A DNA stretch of 64,000 nt, taken from Ptychodera flava (lineage: Eukaryota; Hemichordata; Enteropneusta; Ptychoderidae). This document shows, piece after piece, positions 1 through 12,932 of this stretch. The notes under the pieces were generated by a model that saw only the letters and a list, made by a program, of their open reading frames with translations, had not been told where the DNA came from and did no database searches. The DNA is taken from positions 21,691,372-21,755,371 of the forward strand of contig NC_091930.1 of the NCBI RefSeq assembly GCF_041260155.1, read 5' to 3'. Position numbers and translations under genes: made by a program. The stretch's first letter is position 1. The number at the start of each line of letters is the position of its first letter.

Positions 1-830
1 TTTGACAAGCACGCCACAAAATCCGCCACAAATGGAAAGAAACCACTAAGTATCGAGAAAAAAGTTTCATGTCCGGTTTATTTCAGTTAAAAAAATGCGT
101 AACACGTAGGAAATGTCTCGCAATGTCAACAGTTCAGAACAACTACATTTCATTTACAAACCGGGTCGACTGTTATGGCCGTCTCGCTTCAGGACGGCCG
201 GAGGTCAAATATCAAGAGTTTAAAGGGGCTTTTTGGCAGTCAAACGCTTGAAAATTCACAAAATACACTTCAATTTAACCGAATCCTTACAAATTTCTCA
301 ATCTTGCATGTTTTGGACTTCGAAAACCTTAACCTCGGGTTCCATGTCGAGAGTTAGGCATCACACAGTGCCGCCATCTTGGCCGCCGATACGTTCGAAG
401 TTCACTATCGCGATCGATTTGGTCACCAAATCGCGTCATTTTTCCATAAAATATTCTCAAAAAACTGTAAAATCTATCATTTCTATCACCCAGAGGGCAG
501 TAGCTTGGCATAATATAGTTGTCTTCCGTGTCTACGGCATGGTAAAGCTTTCAAAACGTACGTACGTGTTTCGTTCAATGCACTGTGGCCGTATCCGCGT
601 ACGGGTGAAACTGCAGACCTGATTACATGTAAATATTCATGAAAACCGCTGACCTCTTTTGAAGAAAGTTCGCATAAATTACTGGAATTTTCGATTGTTA
701 GGCTGCATGATGTCATTATTTTAGTCCTTATATGGTACTAAACTGGGTTCAAAGGGTCAGGAATACCCTCCTTCTGGCTGAGTTCGGCAATGCATAGCTA
801 AGTTAGGCATAAGCATAGAACGCAATCACT
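1..830. other. gene-free sequence
   Basis: No ORF, splice-bounded exon, RNA gene or recognisable repeat is supported here. The short open frames have no family resemblance and overlap on both strands. Confidence 0.6.
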
Positions 831-890
831 GTCGGTTTATATACCGACGTGGCGCTGAGAGCGAGAATGCCGTGTCGGTTTATAAACCGA
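831..890. repeat. two tandem palindromes
   Basis: GTCGGTTTATAAACCGAC at 873-890 is a perfect 18-bp palindrome. A near copy, GTCGGTTTATATACCGAC, lies at about 831-848. They sit directly beside the hAT end fragment at 905-1085. Function unknown; they may be subterminal sites of that fragment. Confidence 0.7.
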
Positions 891-904
891 CGCGGCACTT
901 TAAG

Positions 905-1085
905 GGTTAAAGTACGGGGTCGGTAAGTTTACTGGGATGTGTTTTACGTGTTCAGCAGCTTCGCAAGGTGTACACCAGCAACAGATATTGCTGCGTCCCA
1001 AGGGACGCGTGGTTTAGTTTTTGAGGGGTCCTGCGTCCGGTTTTATGCGTAAAGGACGCAGAAATGCGCGTCATGTAAAACCCTG
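905..1085 (-). mobile_element. inverted end fragment of the 13-kb hAT
   Basis: This segment is the reverse complement, with scattered changes, of the first ~185 bp of the hAT element at 12933. It ends in the same TIR, ATGTAAAACCCTG, at 1073-1085. No partner TIR or transposase was found nearby, so it is a solo end or the edge of a deleted copy. Confidence 0.75.
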
Positions 1086-2060
1086 ATGAACTTTGGTAAT
1101 TAGACGGTATCTCAAAAGTGGTTGGGTGTAATATGCCACAATTTTGTGAATTGTTAGTGAGGCCCTGGCACTTTTATTGCCACTTGTCTGGTGGATTTTA
1201 CCTCTGTGATAATTACTTATTTGCATAATTAATGAAGTTTGGTAATTAGGCTGTACATCAGTAGTGGTGCAATTTAAAATACTACAATCTTGTGCAATTG
1301 TTACTGAGTAAAGTGTCATTGTTTTGTGTTATGTGAATTTTATCTTTGTGGTAAGTAATAATTTACATGATTAATGAATTTAGATAATTATGCAGTATCT
1401 AAATAATAGTTTGTTGCAATATGCTACAGTTTTGTTATTTTCTTACTGAAGCCAACACAGTTTTATTGCCTGCTGTCTGTTGTATTTTATGTCCATATGG
1501 TAATCACTTACTGCATAATTAAAAAAATTCATCCTGTATCTCAATAATGGTTGAGTAGAATGTACAACAATTGTTTTGGAATGTAAGGGAAACAATGGCA
1601 GTATCACTGCATTTGGTCCAGAGAATTTGAATGCTGAAATAATTACTAATTTGCACAATTAATGAACTAGGGTAATTATGCTGTATCTCAATAAAGGTTT
1701 GGTGTATTACCGTATACTACAAGTATGCAGACATGTTACAGAGGCCAAGACAGTGTTTTTGTCTTTTTTTAGTGAGTTGAATCTTTGTGGTAACTACTAA
1801 TTTGCATAATTAATAAATTAGGAAAAAAGGCTATATCTCAACAAATTTTTGGTGTAAATTAATATGCTACAATCTTGTGGAATTTTTTTTCTGAAGCCAA
1901 GGCAGTGTCTTTACATTTGTTTAGTGAATTCTGTGTCTTTTTTAATTTCTGAAGTATTTTTAGAATATTTGGGGGGTCTTCACGATGTTGTGTTTGCCAA
2001 GTCAATGTTGTATTGTAAGGGGGTGAATATGGCCATTGCTGCATTTGAATTTAGATGTAA
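1086..2060. repeat. diverged ~145-bp tandem repeat
   Basis: About six degenerate units share a 'TTAATGAAnTTnGGTAATTA' start, then a 'TATCTCA' block, an 'ATATGCTACAATnTTGT' block and a 'GTGATAATTACTTATTTGC' block. Starts lie near 1086, 1229, 1377, 1519, 1660 and 1808. The first directly abuts the hAT end fragment. Non-coding. Confidence 0.7.
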
Positions 2061-3701
2061 GATACCACAATTGAGCACAATTTCTGTCATAACAATGTTT
2101 TTATTCAGTGGTTGAAAAAGATTTGGGTGTTTTTGTTTATTTAATACATCTATCAACGTTTTTGAATGTTGGACGGGGAGTGAACCCAAGAAACTCTCAA
2201 AATTTTCAAAAATTTCCAATGACAACGTGGCCCCAGAATTTACAAATGTTGTATTCACTGAACAGTGATGTGCTGCACTGTATGGAATATGTGAGCTCAG
2301 TGCAATATGTGATGCACTGTCATGTGCTGAAAGAATTTTGCAAATCCGGAGATGTTTTTGGAAAGTGTCTTAACGTGGCCCAAAATGGCTCTTTTTGATC
2401 TTGTGATTGATTATGATCTTCGTACAATTCACAATTACATATTAAGTGTAAAGTTAATTGTTTTTGTGATTGTGATTGTTAATATTCATATTCACAGGCA
2501 TGTAAACAATGCATTACTGTGTGTTTGTGGGCATGTCACATGGTTTATCTCAACCAATTAAAATGCATAGGTTAGGGCATGGAAATATAATTTAAGATAC
2601 CACAGGCACCACTCAACAGTTTAATGATGTCACCATTCTACAACTTTAATGTTTTATCGATGGCATGTCAAAAATCAGCGGTTTCTTTGTTCCTAGAATA
2701 GTTTTATCATAAGAGGCTAGGGTGAACTTACAAAACAGAATAGCAAGAAGCAAAGCAGGTCAGGATAGAGGACAGTAACTATCAAAACAACACTGTGAAG
2801 GATGATATTTGCATTGTTGAATAGGTTTCACTGGGACACTTAATATAATGTGGTTTTGAAAGCAGTGTTGTTGGTGTAGCAATGAGTAATGGACAGTATT
2901 TCCAGGGAGATATGCTGAAGGACATTATTTTCACAAAGGAATATAGTGAAGGACAATATTTTTACCACAGAATAGAGAGGAGGACAGTATTGTCATGACA
3001 GAAGTGAGTATCAGTAATCCCTGATACAGTAGCTAATTAGGCAGTTTATGGACTAATTGCTGTGAGTGGTCAAGAGATCAGGGGTTGCAATTAAATTGTC
3101 AAGGAGATTATTTGGAGACACTGATATTTTTATGAAGTTCTTTATTGGAATTTAGAAATATCATCCAAAGGATATGCTACGTAATAAATATTACTATACT
3201 CCAGTTGGCATTGACCTGTATGATGTAAACATTGTCTTTCTCTGTCTTTCACGTCATTCGGTGCTCTTTGTTGGCCTCTTGGTGGCATATTCAAGTCTGT
3301 TAGGTCCTTATTGATAATGAAAACTCAATGTCTCCTTTTTTCCCCATGCTACTACCAGTATAAGGCCCAACTCACATTTTCTGTTGGAAATAAGAAATGC
3401 ATTGGGAGATCAAATTCACTAGCATTTGCTGAGTTTATTCAGTTGTTTGCTGCTTGTGTTACTTTGGCTGTCTCCTGGTTTACAATGTACTAACATCATC
3501 CAGCCCCTCTTTAGTGTTTGCTCTTTGTACAGAGAACATACATCTGGCATTTTTTACAACATTTCTAATTCTTTGTTCTTGTGTTTAGATGCACCACTTC
3601 AGAACTAATGCACCATTCCCATGAAGCAAAACCCTGTACAGCACCCAAATGCTGACAATTAATCCCCAAACCATCTCAGTTCCTTTTCTGCTACAACTTG
3701 T
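2061..3701. other. gene-free sequence with degenerate short repeats
   Basis: No gene is supported. Between about 2770 and 3010 a loose 45-60-bp motif of the form 'GAAGGACAnTATTTTnAC...AGAATA' recurs about four times. A related segment in reverse orientation is at about 6660-6810. Confidence 0.5.
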
Positions 3702-3709
3702 GAGTATGA

Positions 3710-4259
3710 CCCGGGGGGGGTAACTCCATGGCTAATAGTACGGGGGGGGGGGGGGGCTCCGCACGAACATGGAAACCCAAACTGTTGTGATACCAGTTTT
3801 GAGCAAAAAAACCTACCCTTTCTGATACCTAGTTGTGGAAACGCAGCTATCTCTTGGCAGGGTAGCGTGAGTTGCTATGTGAGTGGCGGGGTTGACCTTT
3901 GACCCGCATAGCAACTCACGCTACCCCGCCAACAGATAGCTGCGTTTCCACAGCTATCTGATACCATACAATACCATACGTATACAGATACGACTCACTC
4001 GCCTTGCGTACCAGGGGTACCAACAGTCAAACCGACAGATCAGAAATATTGATGGTACATCTGGGATGTAGATACATGGGTTTCCAGTGTTGACAGCATG
4101 ATTTTTTAACAAATGTCAGTTTGTGTTTAAAACCGGACCCTTTCTCATACCAACACCTCGTGAAAAGTATACCCTTTCTGATACCAAACAGTGCAAAAAA
4201 ACGACCCCTTTCGCGCGGACCCTCCCCGTATAGCCATCTATGGGAGTTACCCCCCCGGG
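3710..4259. mobile_element. 550-bp foldback MITE with 8-bp TSD
   Basis: The ends are inverted: CCC(G)n TAACTCC at 3710 and its complement ending at 4259. They are flanked by an identical 8-bp direct repeat GAGTATGA (3702-3709 and 4260-4267). The arms stay similar for about 120 bp, including 'ACCCTTTCTGATACC'. A second hairpin lies inside. The G run differs by one base between the ends. No ORF is present. An 8-bp duplication fits hAT or P-type transposition; the class is inferred from this alone. Confidence 0.85.
3835..3951. repeat. long inner hairpin
   Basis: Arms of about 46 bp start at GTGGAAACGCAGCTATCT and are complementary with few mismatches. The ~25-bp loop contains TTGACCTTTGACCC. 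It lies inside the MITE at 3710-4259 and could fold as a long stem if transcribed. Confidence 0.85.
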
Positions 4260-4979
4260 GAGTATGAGACCTTCGTGCTGTTCTGTGACAGTGAACACTT
4301 TGTCCTGTTGCTAGGCAACCCCATTCACTGACAGTTAACACCAGGTGTGAAACAGACTCATTTCAACAAGTCATCGCTTTGCACTTACAATACAGCATCT
4401 ACACTATGAACTCTGTCTTCATTTCTTGAACTTGAAGCACAAAGATACATTTGCTAGTGTCTGCGACCCCAGGAATACTCAACCAAAGCCTACGTGCAAT
4501 AAGCCAGTGCATGAATCTTATTGTTGAGTTTACATTGCTCGATGTCTACCTGCAAGTGAATCGCCATCCATATAACATTTCAGTCAGCAGACTCATCTCT
4601 ATTTTTAATATATTACCACAAACAGTGTTATGGCAGCACCGAAAACACGATTTACATCACATCAGTTGCGTCAGTCTTTTCAATGCAGTGGACTGTAGAC
4701 CTTTTCTTTTGTCATTCACTTAGCAGTATTGCAGTTTTCTAGTAATTTCTCATAACTGCCTTTATATCTGTACATAAGTTTCCTCACATCATGCATTCCA
4801 CTGATGATAACATGCTCATTGCAGGACTTTGCTTCACAGTGACTGACATTTCCTGCTACAATGGACTTTGCACTTCCATTGATGGCAACATGCTTTTGAA
4901 GAGACATTGCTTTGCATGTACTGGCATTTCTGTACATGCCTGTTCAGTTCACTGCTTTACAATGTTTATTTGCTTCATT

Positions 4980-6190
4980 GCCTTAATCACCATACCTCCA
5001 CCTGTCTGCTCCCCCAGACTCATATCATATCACAATGATCCCTGGGACTCCAATCACCCGCCATACACCATGCACTCTCCATCTATCTGACTCCCCAGCC
5101 TCCACTACCACGATCCCCTGGGTTCTGGGTCACATCTCTTTAGCTGTGCGCATTTCTCTGTTGATTATGTCTTCCTCATATTACACTACCATGATCCTCT
5201 CTGTTCAATCAACATCTGTTTTGTCTCCATCTGTCTGACTCCCCCAGGCATGCTGGGCCCCCGGTCACATGCTCTACTCTATCCCATGCATGTCACCCTG
5301 GGTTCGACTCACTTGTCTAAACTCCAGGAATGTTTCAGTGTCTGTACCATTCTCCATCTGTCTAATGTCCCTACGCTGGTATCATGTCACCATGATCCCC
5401 TGGATTTCAATCCATGCATGTTTTCATAGTCTGAACAGTTCTCCACCTGTTTGACTCAACCCATGCAGTCCTGTATCATCTCATAGTGACCCCCTAGGCC
5501 AATTCAGTCACCTACCTCATACATTTTGCACTGTCCGTTCAATATCAACCTGTTTAACCCCTCACCCCAGTTTGTATCATATCACAGTGATCCCCTTGAG
5601 TCACCTGCTTCTGCCTGTGGGTTTGTCACAGTCCATTCTAGTCACCACCTGTCTGGCCTCTCCTAGGCTCATATCATATCACGCATGTTCACTGTTTGTT
5701 CTGTTCTCCACCTGTCTGAATTCTCCCATGCTTGTATCCCGGGATATGTCACCACGATCCATAGGCCAGAGTCCCCTATCATACCCCACACATTCTTTGT
5801 CGCCTGTTTTCTTCATCTATTCTGTTCCCACCAGACTACCCCCCCAGGCTCGTATCACATTGCAATGATCCCCCGGGCTTGAGTCATCTGTTTACACCAG
5901 TGTCCAGTGTGCTTTTTCATTGTCTGTTCCACGTTCCACCAGTTTGGCTCCCCCAGGCTCATATCATATCACAATGATCCCCTTGGTTTTCAAGTCACCT
6001 TTCATTGTTGGTTTCATTCTTTACTTGTCTACCGGTAACTCCTACCAGGCTCGTGTCATGTCACCATGACCAGCTGGGTCTGACCTTGTCATACTTTACA
6101 CAATGCTTTATTATCACTTTTCTTTTCTGTTGCCACCCCATTGGCTTGTATCATACTCCCATGATCCCCTGGGCTTGAGTCATCGTTCAG
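4980..6190. repeat. degenerate CT-rich tandem repeat
   Basis: About ten irregular units, 90-200 bp apart, share a core close to CCCAGGCTCATATCATATC followed by ACAATGATCCCCTGGG. Examples are near 5010, 5388, 5570, 5660, 5850, 5950 and 6150. The tract reads as several open frames only because it is depleted in purines on one strand. I see no coding signal. Confidence 0.65.
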
Positions 6191-7649
6191 AGAAGTTTTG
6201 AGGTTTCTTGTATGTACATGCAGTTTTCCGCTGGTTTCGTTTCATTTGCAGTAAACACTGTTAGTTGTATCATAAAGCAGTGTGATGTGTTTCACAAATA
6301 TATCAGGAGTTATTGACTGACTGATTTGATCATCTACTGAGTTCAACAGAGTAGGTAATTAGGCAATGTTCAGGTATGAACAGCAGTGTGTGATTAATTG
6401 ATCAGAGGTTTCAATGAAAGGTTTTTATATGGAGATGTGACTGTTTTGTTGGACTATGATATTATATACATGTCTTTATTGGAAATAATCACAGATATCA
6501 TAAAGAAACAAGTGAAAGGATGTGCAGATTCCATTCTTCTGAATTTCTGCATTTTATCTTGTATTTAGCTGCATGTAATTGTCTGCACATTAATAAGGCT
6601 TCCCTTGTAATCACTGAAATATTGGCGAATTTCTGAGTTTCAAACATTCCCATTTCGTACTTTCTGTGACAAAGTTGTCCTTCATCCTATTCTGTTGTGA
6701 AATTAATCATCCTTCACCATATTCTGCACTGATAATGTTTTCCTCAACCATCACTGTATTCTGGAGAGATTATACTGTCCATCACTCATATCTGCACTGA
6801 AAAGACTGTTCTTATCCTTACTGTATTCAGAAATACCAGCCTTCTCTTTCCTCAGTCTTTCAATGCCTTCATATTATGAGTCTGACAACTTATCGTAAAC
6901 ATGAAAAATATTCATATGTCTCCTTCCCAGAAACCAATCAGCCATTTGAACTCCCATTTTCCTCATAATTAGTCAGAGACGGAGTATATAGAATTGATAT
7001 TTACATTTCAATTGATTACGGTTTAATATACAGCCATAATGCCTTTTGCATAAAACTTAAAATAACAATGAAATTATATTAAAAATCTTCTACACAATAT
7101 AATAACCACCAGTCATTGCAGTAATTGAGTTTTATGTGATGAAAATATTACTGCATTTGCTGTGACCTTGAATGACCTTTGATCTACTCTACTGTATGTA
7201 TCTCAGCAACTACATTTCTTGAGGTGTTGATCAGTGTAAGACTAGGTAATTGATTTCTCAATTTTTGAAAGAGAAATTTTATGACCCTTTACTCTTACAT
7301 CTCTCAGAACTTACTAAGGGACTGTAAATAATTAAAACATGTGCAAAATGCAATTTCTGTGGGGTTTTTTGGAGGGTTGGTGCTGTGGCTGTATTTTGAT
7401 TACAGTGGCACTGTGCGCAAAAATCACACTACATGTTTTTATATTGCAACATACATGTTTTTGTGTATCAAAAATGTAGCGCTATATTGTTTGGTGTGTA
7501 CCATGCCAGTGGAGCACTGGTTCTACACCAGCATTACTTTGACATACCGGAACATTTGGTTCAGCGCATGAGTAAAACAACATAATAATCATTTTGAATT
7601 CAATTCATTTCATTCTGTTGGTCGCATCATTGTTGACAAACTTTCGTTA

Positions 7650-7690
7650 AGGGGAAGGGGGTGGGGGTGGGGGGGTGTTGGGGGGTTGAA
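7650..7690 (+). other. G-run cluster (possible G-quadruplex)
   Basis: Six or more runs of four to seven G are separated by one to three bases within about 40 bp. The composition meets the usual G4 pattern. There is no adjacent promoter or gene, so any role is unproven. Confidence 0.6.
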
Positions 7691-7918
7691 GTGGAACTCA
7701 CCTAGTTGTGTTTACTGTGCCCATGTTTTAATTATCCATGGCCCCCTAAGGCTACAGCTATGGTTTTGGTAAGATTGTTACTGGTATTGGATGACCTTGG
7801 ATGAAAGTTGACCTGATTTCACACATTTCTGCAACTACCAAGGCTATAATAGGTTTGATTACAGTTTGACATTGACTACAATGTGATCAAAATTTATTCG
7901 TCAATTTTGGGGATGATC

Positions 7919-10010
7919 AGGGCTGTCAATTATAGCCGGTCACCGGCGGCAAATCGCTGTCTGACACAGGTCTTGCCGCCGCCTGTTTTCCCTATTCAAG
8001 GCCTGCAATAATGATCTTTACACACGTTATGAATTCTTTCCTGTCCAAATTCTACCGTTGGCTGCGCTGTGCTACAGAGGCGCAGCCCCTAAGGCTCGTT
8101 GGTAGCCGATTTCTGATTGGTTTTAATCGGTACTGTCAAAAAGCTTTACGTGTTCTGATTGGTTTTCGGACGTACACGATCGATATGGCTACAAAGTCGA
8201 CAGCCTCGTTGGATTTGGGTCCAAAAAGACCCCCGAGAGGCTCACACTAGCTCTGGATATAAAAGTAATGTCAATATTTGTAGATCATTTTATTTTCCTG
8301 AGGAATTTCAGTGATCGGGGTTTCAATCCATCAATGGTATAGCATGCAATGCAGATTTCACGCCGCGTCTGAGCAAAATGCCATAGCATTACGTGTATTT
8401 AGCGACTGGAATTTTTGATTTGTTTTCCCGTTTGCAGATCGTGAACGCTCTTTACAATGAGTAAGAATCGTTTACTCAACGCAAAACAAACTTTGTGGGG
8501 ATTGACATAATTTTTAGTGAGTTTTGACTACCACTGAATTTGTTTGCACCAAGCCGCCGTTCTATGAAATGTATTCATACGGTAGTACATGCTGTGTACT
8601 GTGATTGTTTCGAGTATTGAAGTTTGATAAATATTTTCCGACATCCGAAATCTTTCCTCAAAAGCAAATATCGGTATTCCGATCCTTCAAAATCATTTAC
8701 CAAGACCAACATTTTTTAATGTTTAGGGCAATCACAAAATTTAGCTAGGCTTGACTATATACTTTCGCGGTATCTTGCACGTACGTGCGGCGCGGCGGTA
8801 AACCATGTTTTGGATATGGATATAACATGCATGTAGTGAGCCTACCCACTTGGCAGGCGTGGGTTTCGACAAAACTCTGACTATTGTGAGGGATATCAGA
8901 ATAGATACTATGATAGTCATCAGGAGAAAATATTTGATCGTTAACTTTCACGCGCAAGGATTTACTACGTAAATAAATCAACATACTCTCAATCTTGTCA
9001 ACTGAGAGGCCGACGGACAACGAAGGCACGCAATTTCATTAGTGGACTGGATGTAAACTTGAGTATTGTAATTGTTTGTATGACGAAGCGTCCACTCAAA
9101 TTGTCTCTGGTAATGGTCTCGCATTTACCCCATTACATTTGTAAATTTTCACACTGGAAATTCATAGCCGGTAACTCTGAGGAGAGGTCTTGAAACAGAC
9201 AAAATAAAATTACAGCAGTATCAACCAGACGCAGATCGGAATTTTTAGTCATGACGTTATGACATCAGTTTTACAGTGGGGACAAGATTTTTTTAGATTC
9301 TAATACGATTAGCTGTTTTTGAATGGGAACGTATTACAATTATTGAATTACTTTCTGCAGATGTTGTTTCTTAAGAAATAGTTTCTGCAGGTGTAGTTTC
9401 TAAAGCTACATCTGAACACGGTCTTTTGTGGAGGGACCGTGATCTGAAGAAATAGTTTTTGCAGATGTGGTTTCTGCTGAAGCTACTGTTTCATCAGCCT
9501 GAGAATCACACAATATTGAGGTATTGTCAGCTGGTACTGCTATACCGATACAAACCTTGGGCTTAGATGAGTACTCCAGTGATTCTGATTATGGTTCAGA
9601 TTATGATCTGAACCATAATCCATAAGGTTGTAATTCAACCATAAGGTTGTAATTCAACACAATTTGTAGGCAAATAATAATAATAACCTGGTGTATCAAT
9701 AAACATATAAACTCTGTAATACTTCTGTTTGTCTTCCATAATTTATTTCACAAGATTCAATTTCATGTTACTTTTTATACTTCAGTTATAATAAACTTGA
9801 CAGTAAATTGCCCTCAAAAGTGCCACCACAGGCCACCAATTGAAGATGAATAATTAGAAAAGCTTCAGCTTCAGGAGGGGGGACACCCCCCTCCTGGCCT
9901 CCCCCCGCGTGCGCTTGCGCGCACGCCTTGCTCTGCTTCGCTCCGCACAAGGCTGTACCCTCCTATTCTTTCAATTGTACCCTTCTATTCTGAAAAACAT
10001 TGACAGCCCT
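7919..10010. mobile_element. 2.1-kb hAT-like element, no transposase seen
   Basis: Perfect 12-bp terminal inverted repeats AGGGCTGTCAAT stand at 7919 and 10010 (inverted). They are flanked by an identical 8-bp direct repeat GGATGATC (7911-7918 and 10011-10018), the duplication size of hAT. The right subterminal part is GC-rich (9895-9955). A 15-bp-arm hairpin and a 19-bp direct duplication lie at 9587-9655. Open frames inside (e.g. 8745-9029 minus, no ATG at its start) match no transposase I recognise, so the element is probably non-autonomous. Confidence 0.8.
9587..9620. repeat. perfect hairpin, 15-bp arms
   Basis: GATTATGGTTCAGAT is followed after four bases by its exact complement. It lies inside the hAT-like element, just before two copies of ATAAGGTTGTAATTCAAC. 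Confidence 0.85.
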
Positions 10011-10018
10011 GGATGATC

Positions 10019-11163
10019 TTCAACAATCTTTGACTTGCTACCGAGTATATCAGAAATGACATGGGCTAGAGGTTTAGTTTTCGGTGGATATTAATCAATA
10101 TGGGACTGTATTTTTCCAAAAGTTTTAGAATGATATTTTACCTTCAACTTACTCAAGGGGGATATCAGCAACTGCAACAACAAAGTACATCTTCAGAATA
10201 AAATACTGTACAGTGTAGCACCTTGTCTCTTTTATAGCAAGTTCAGTATACCTTCATTTCAGCTGTGTAAAATATATGCACTTGATGACAGAATATCAAA
10301 ACTTTTGTTTTTCAGGCTACATGAAGTGACATTATCTCACTGCTACTCTGCAATCTAAGGTCGTCAGATTCAAAAACACTGAGTTTACTTCAAACCAAGT
10401 AAGGTATGTGTTATTCTTTCACAGTCAAAGTTCAACATAAGATGGCCTTAGTTATAATCTGTGCACACAGCACTGCCTTGCTGTGATGGGTATGGATATG
10501 CTCTGAGCATATGGATATAGATATGCGCAGAGCATGCTCACATCATTGCATTGTGGGATATCCACCAAGTTGGGTCATATACATTGTCCTAGACTTGCAA
10601 GTCTGTTGGCATTTAAATATCACAACAGAATAAATTTATGGTTCTTTAGTAAGCTTTAGCAGGCTGTTGCATTAGTGGTAGGCTGATGCATAGATCTGTG
10701 TTGAAACAGTTTCCCCAGGAAGAATGGTGTTGCAACCATTGATCCATGTGCTGTTATTCTCTATTACACCAATTATAGATTTCAAGAATATTCCATGTGA
10801 GAAATTTGTGACTTCTGTATTTCAAAGTGGGTAAATAACAAGTTGATTGAGTAGGACTGAAAACGATGGTATTCATGGAACAAGGAGATTCGGTTTGTGA
10901 TGGAGGCCTACATGTACCGGTATATACCACTTAACAGTGTGGTATAAGTAACATACCACACTTAACAGTGTGGTATGAGTATGTCGGTCTCAGACCTAAT
11001 TTTCTGATCATTTTCTGCATGTCATTGCGATTGTTCATCTCAGATCATACAAATGGAAGAAAACCTCCCTCATTAAATTTTGAGAACTTTTGTGTCTGAG
11101 TTTTTACTGTTTTCACTGACTGGCAATCGACACACTATAAGTATTGTGGTTGAATTTTAGGTT
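10019..11163. other. gene-free flank of the minisatellite
   Basis: No gene is supported. Two adjacent hairpins built from ATACCAC(AC)TTAACAGTGTGGTAT occur at about 10923-10944 and 10953-10976. Confidence 0.5.
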
Positions 11164-12363
11164 TGCATTTACTGACATTGTTGGTATAGGCAGTGTTGCT
11201 GAGTATTATGTATGGTTACAGGAGTGCATTCATTGACTGTTGGTATACAGGCAAACTGTTGTGGTTGGGTTGTAGACTGCATTCACTGCATGACAGATGG
11301 TATACAGGCATTGTGACTGAGTGTTGTGGATGGGTTGTAGGACTGAAATGCATTCACTGACTGTTGGTATACAGGCAGTGTGACTGAGTGTTGTGGTTGG
11401 GTTGTAGGACTGCATTCACTGACTGTTGGTATACAGGCAGTGTGACTGAGTGTTGTGGTTGGGTTGTAGGACTGCATTCACTGACTGTTGGTATACAGGC
11501 AGTGTGACTGAGTGTTGTGGTTGGGTTGTAGGACTGCATTCACTGACTGTTGGTATACAGGCAGTGTGACTGAGTGTTGTGGTTGGGTTGTAGGACTGCA
11601 TTCACTGACTGTTGGTATACAGGCAGTGTGACTGAGTGTTGTGGTTTGGTTGTAGGACTGCGTTCATTGACTCTTGGTAAACAGGCAGTGTGACTGAGTG
11701 TTGTGGATGGGTTGTAGGACTGCATTCACTGACTGTTGGTATACAGGCAGTGTGACTGAGTGTTGTGGTTGGGTTGTAGGACTGCATTCACTGACTGTTG
11801 GTATACAGGCAGTGTGACTGAGTGTTGTGGTTGGGTTTTAGGACTGCATTCACTGACTGTTGGTATACAGGCAGTGTGACTGAGTGTTGTGGTTGGGTTG
11901 TAGGACTGCATTCACTGACTGTTGGTATACAGGCAGTGTGACTGAGTGTCGTGGTTGGGTTGTAGGACTGCATTCACTGACTGTTGCTATACAGGCAGTG
12001 TTGCTGAGTGTTGTGATTGGTTTGTAGGACGTACTGCATTCACTGACTGTTGGTATACAGGCAGTGTGAATGAGTGTTGTGGTTGGGTTGTAGGACTGCA
12101 TTCACTGACTGTTGGTATACAGGCAGTGTGACTGAGTGTTGTGGATGGGTTGTAGGACTGCATTCACTGACTGTTGGTATACAGGCAGTGTTACTGAGTG
12201 TTGTGGTTGGGTTGTAGGACTGCATTCACTGACTGTTGGTATACAGGCAGTGTGACTGAGTGTTGTGGTTGGGTTGTAGGACTGCATTCACTGACTGTTG
12301 GTATACAGGCAGTGTGACTGAGTGTTATGGTTGGGTTGTTGGACTGCATTCACTGACTTTTGG
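11164..12363. repeat. 62-bp minisatellite, segment 1 (~19 units)
   Basis: Tandem 62-bp units contain TGACTGTTGGTATACAGGC and GAGTGTTGTGGTTGGGTTG. The first two or three units are diverged. The array stops at 12363 exactly where a hAT element begins and resumes in phase at 16346. On the minus strand every unit is open, but 62 is not a multiple of 3, so the frames rotate and give serial 61-codon ORFs with a stop every three units. This is a repeat, not a gene. Confidence 0.95.
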
Positions 12364-12726
12364 CAGTGTTCGAAATAACGCCTGTCGGCAGTCCGAGACT
12401 GGCTATTTTTCCACTGGACTGGTAAAATAAAAAAAGTTACCAGTCCGTCGGACAGGTTGAATTCACCGTGGGGTCAACAATTAACTTTGGCTGATCATAC
12501 TTCATAGACCGTTATGTGACACTGGCCGTCCTGGATTGCGCCGCCAACCCTATCATTTGCCCCTCCTCAGTTCATGTATTGCAAGTAAGAAACAAGCCGA
12601 TTGTACAAAATGACGCATGACCTTGAAAATCAACCAATCAAAGTAGATTTTGCATGAGTTTCAAAGTACTGTGGCAATCGACAATAACACATAATTGCGA
12701 GGTGTTAAGTTTTGAGGAATTACGAT

Positions 12727-12932
12727 CCGTTATTATCTAGGCCTACCAACTCTCCCGGCTAAACGAAGAACACCGGAGGAAACCTTACGGGCAAACAGGG
12801 AGTATGATGCCACGAAACGTAAGAGAACAATTGTTCAGTCATGGAATATTGAATTTAAAGATTGTTTAGTCACCGACGATAGTGCCCACGAGCAGAAGTT
12901 GTACTGCAAATTATGCACAACTGTGTACGCGC
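12727..12932 (+). pseudogene. zinc-finger domain of outer hAT, left half
   Basis: An open frame runs into the nested insertion. It has a basic stretch (KRRTPEE, KRKRT), then 'QSWNIEFKD' and a Cys-x2-Cys pair in 'LYCKLC'. This is the first half of the TTF/BED-like zinc finger found at the N terminus of hAT transposases of the ZNF862/C17orf113 type. The frame is cut at the 8-bp target site GTACGCGC and resumes at 15729. I infer it was coding before the second transposon landed. Confidence 0.6.

Larger units (their letters stand above)
4268..7910. other. gene-free sequence
   Basis: No gene is supported. It contains the pyrimidine-rich tandem tract listed separately (4980-6190) and two ATGACCTTTGATC/ATGACCTTGGATG-type segments near 7165 and 7790. 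ORFs here are short and lack family features. Confidence 0.5.
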
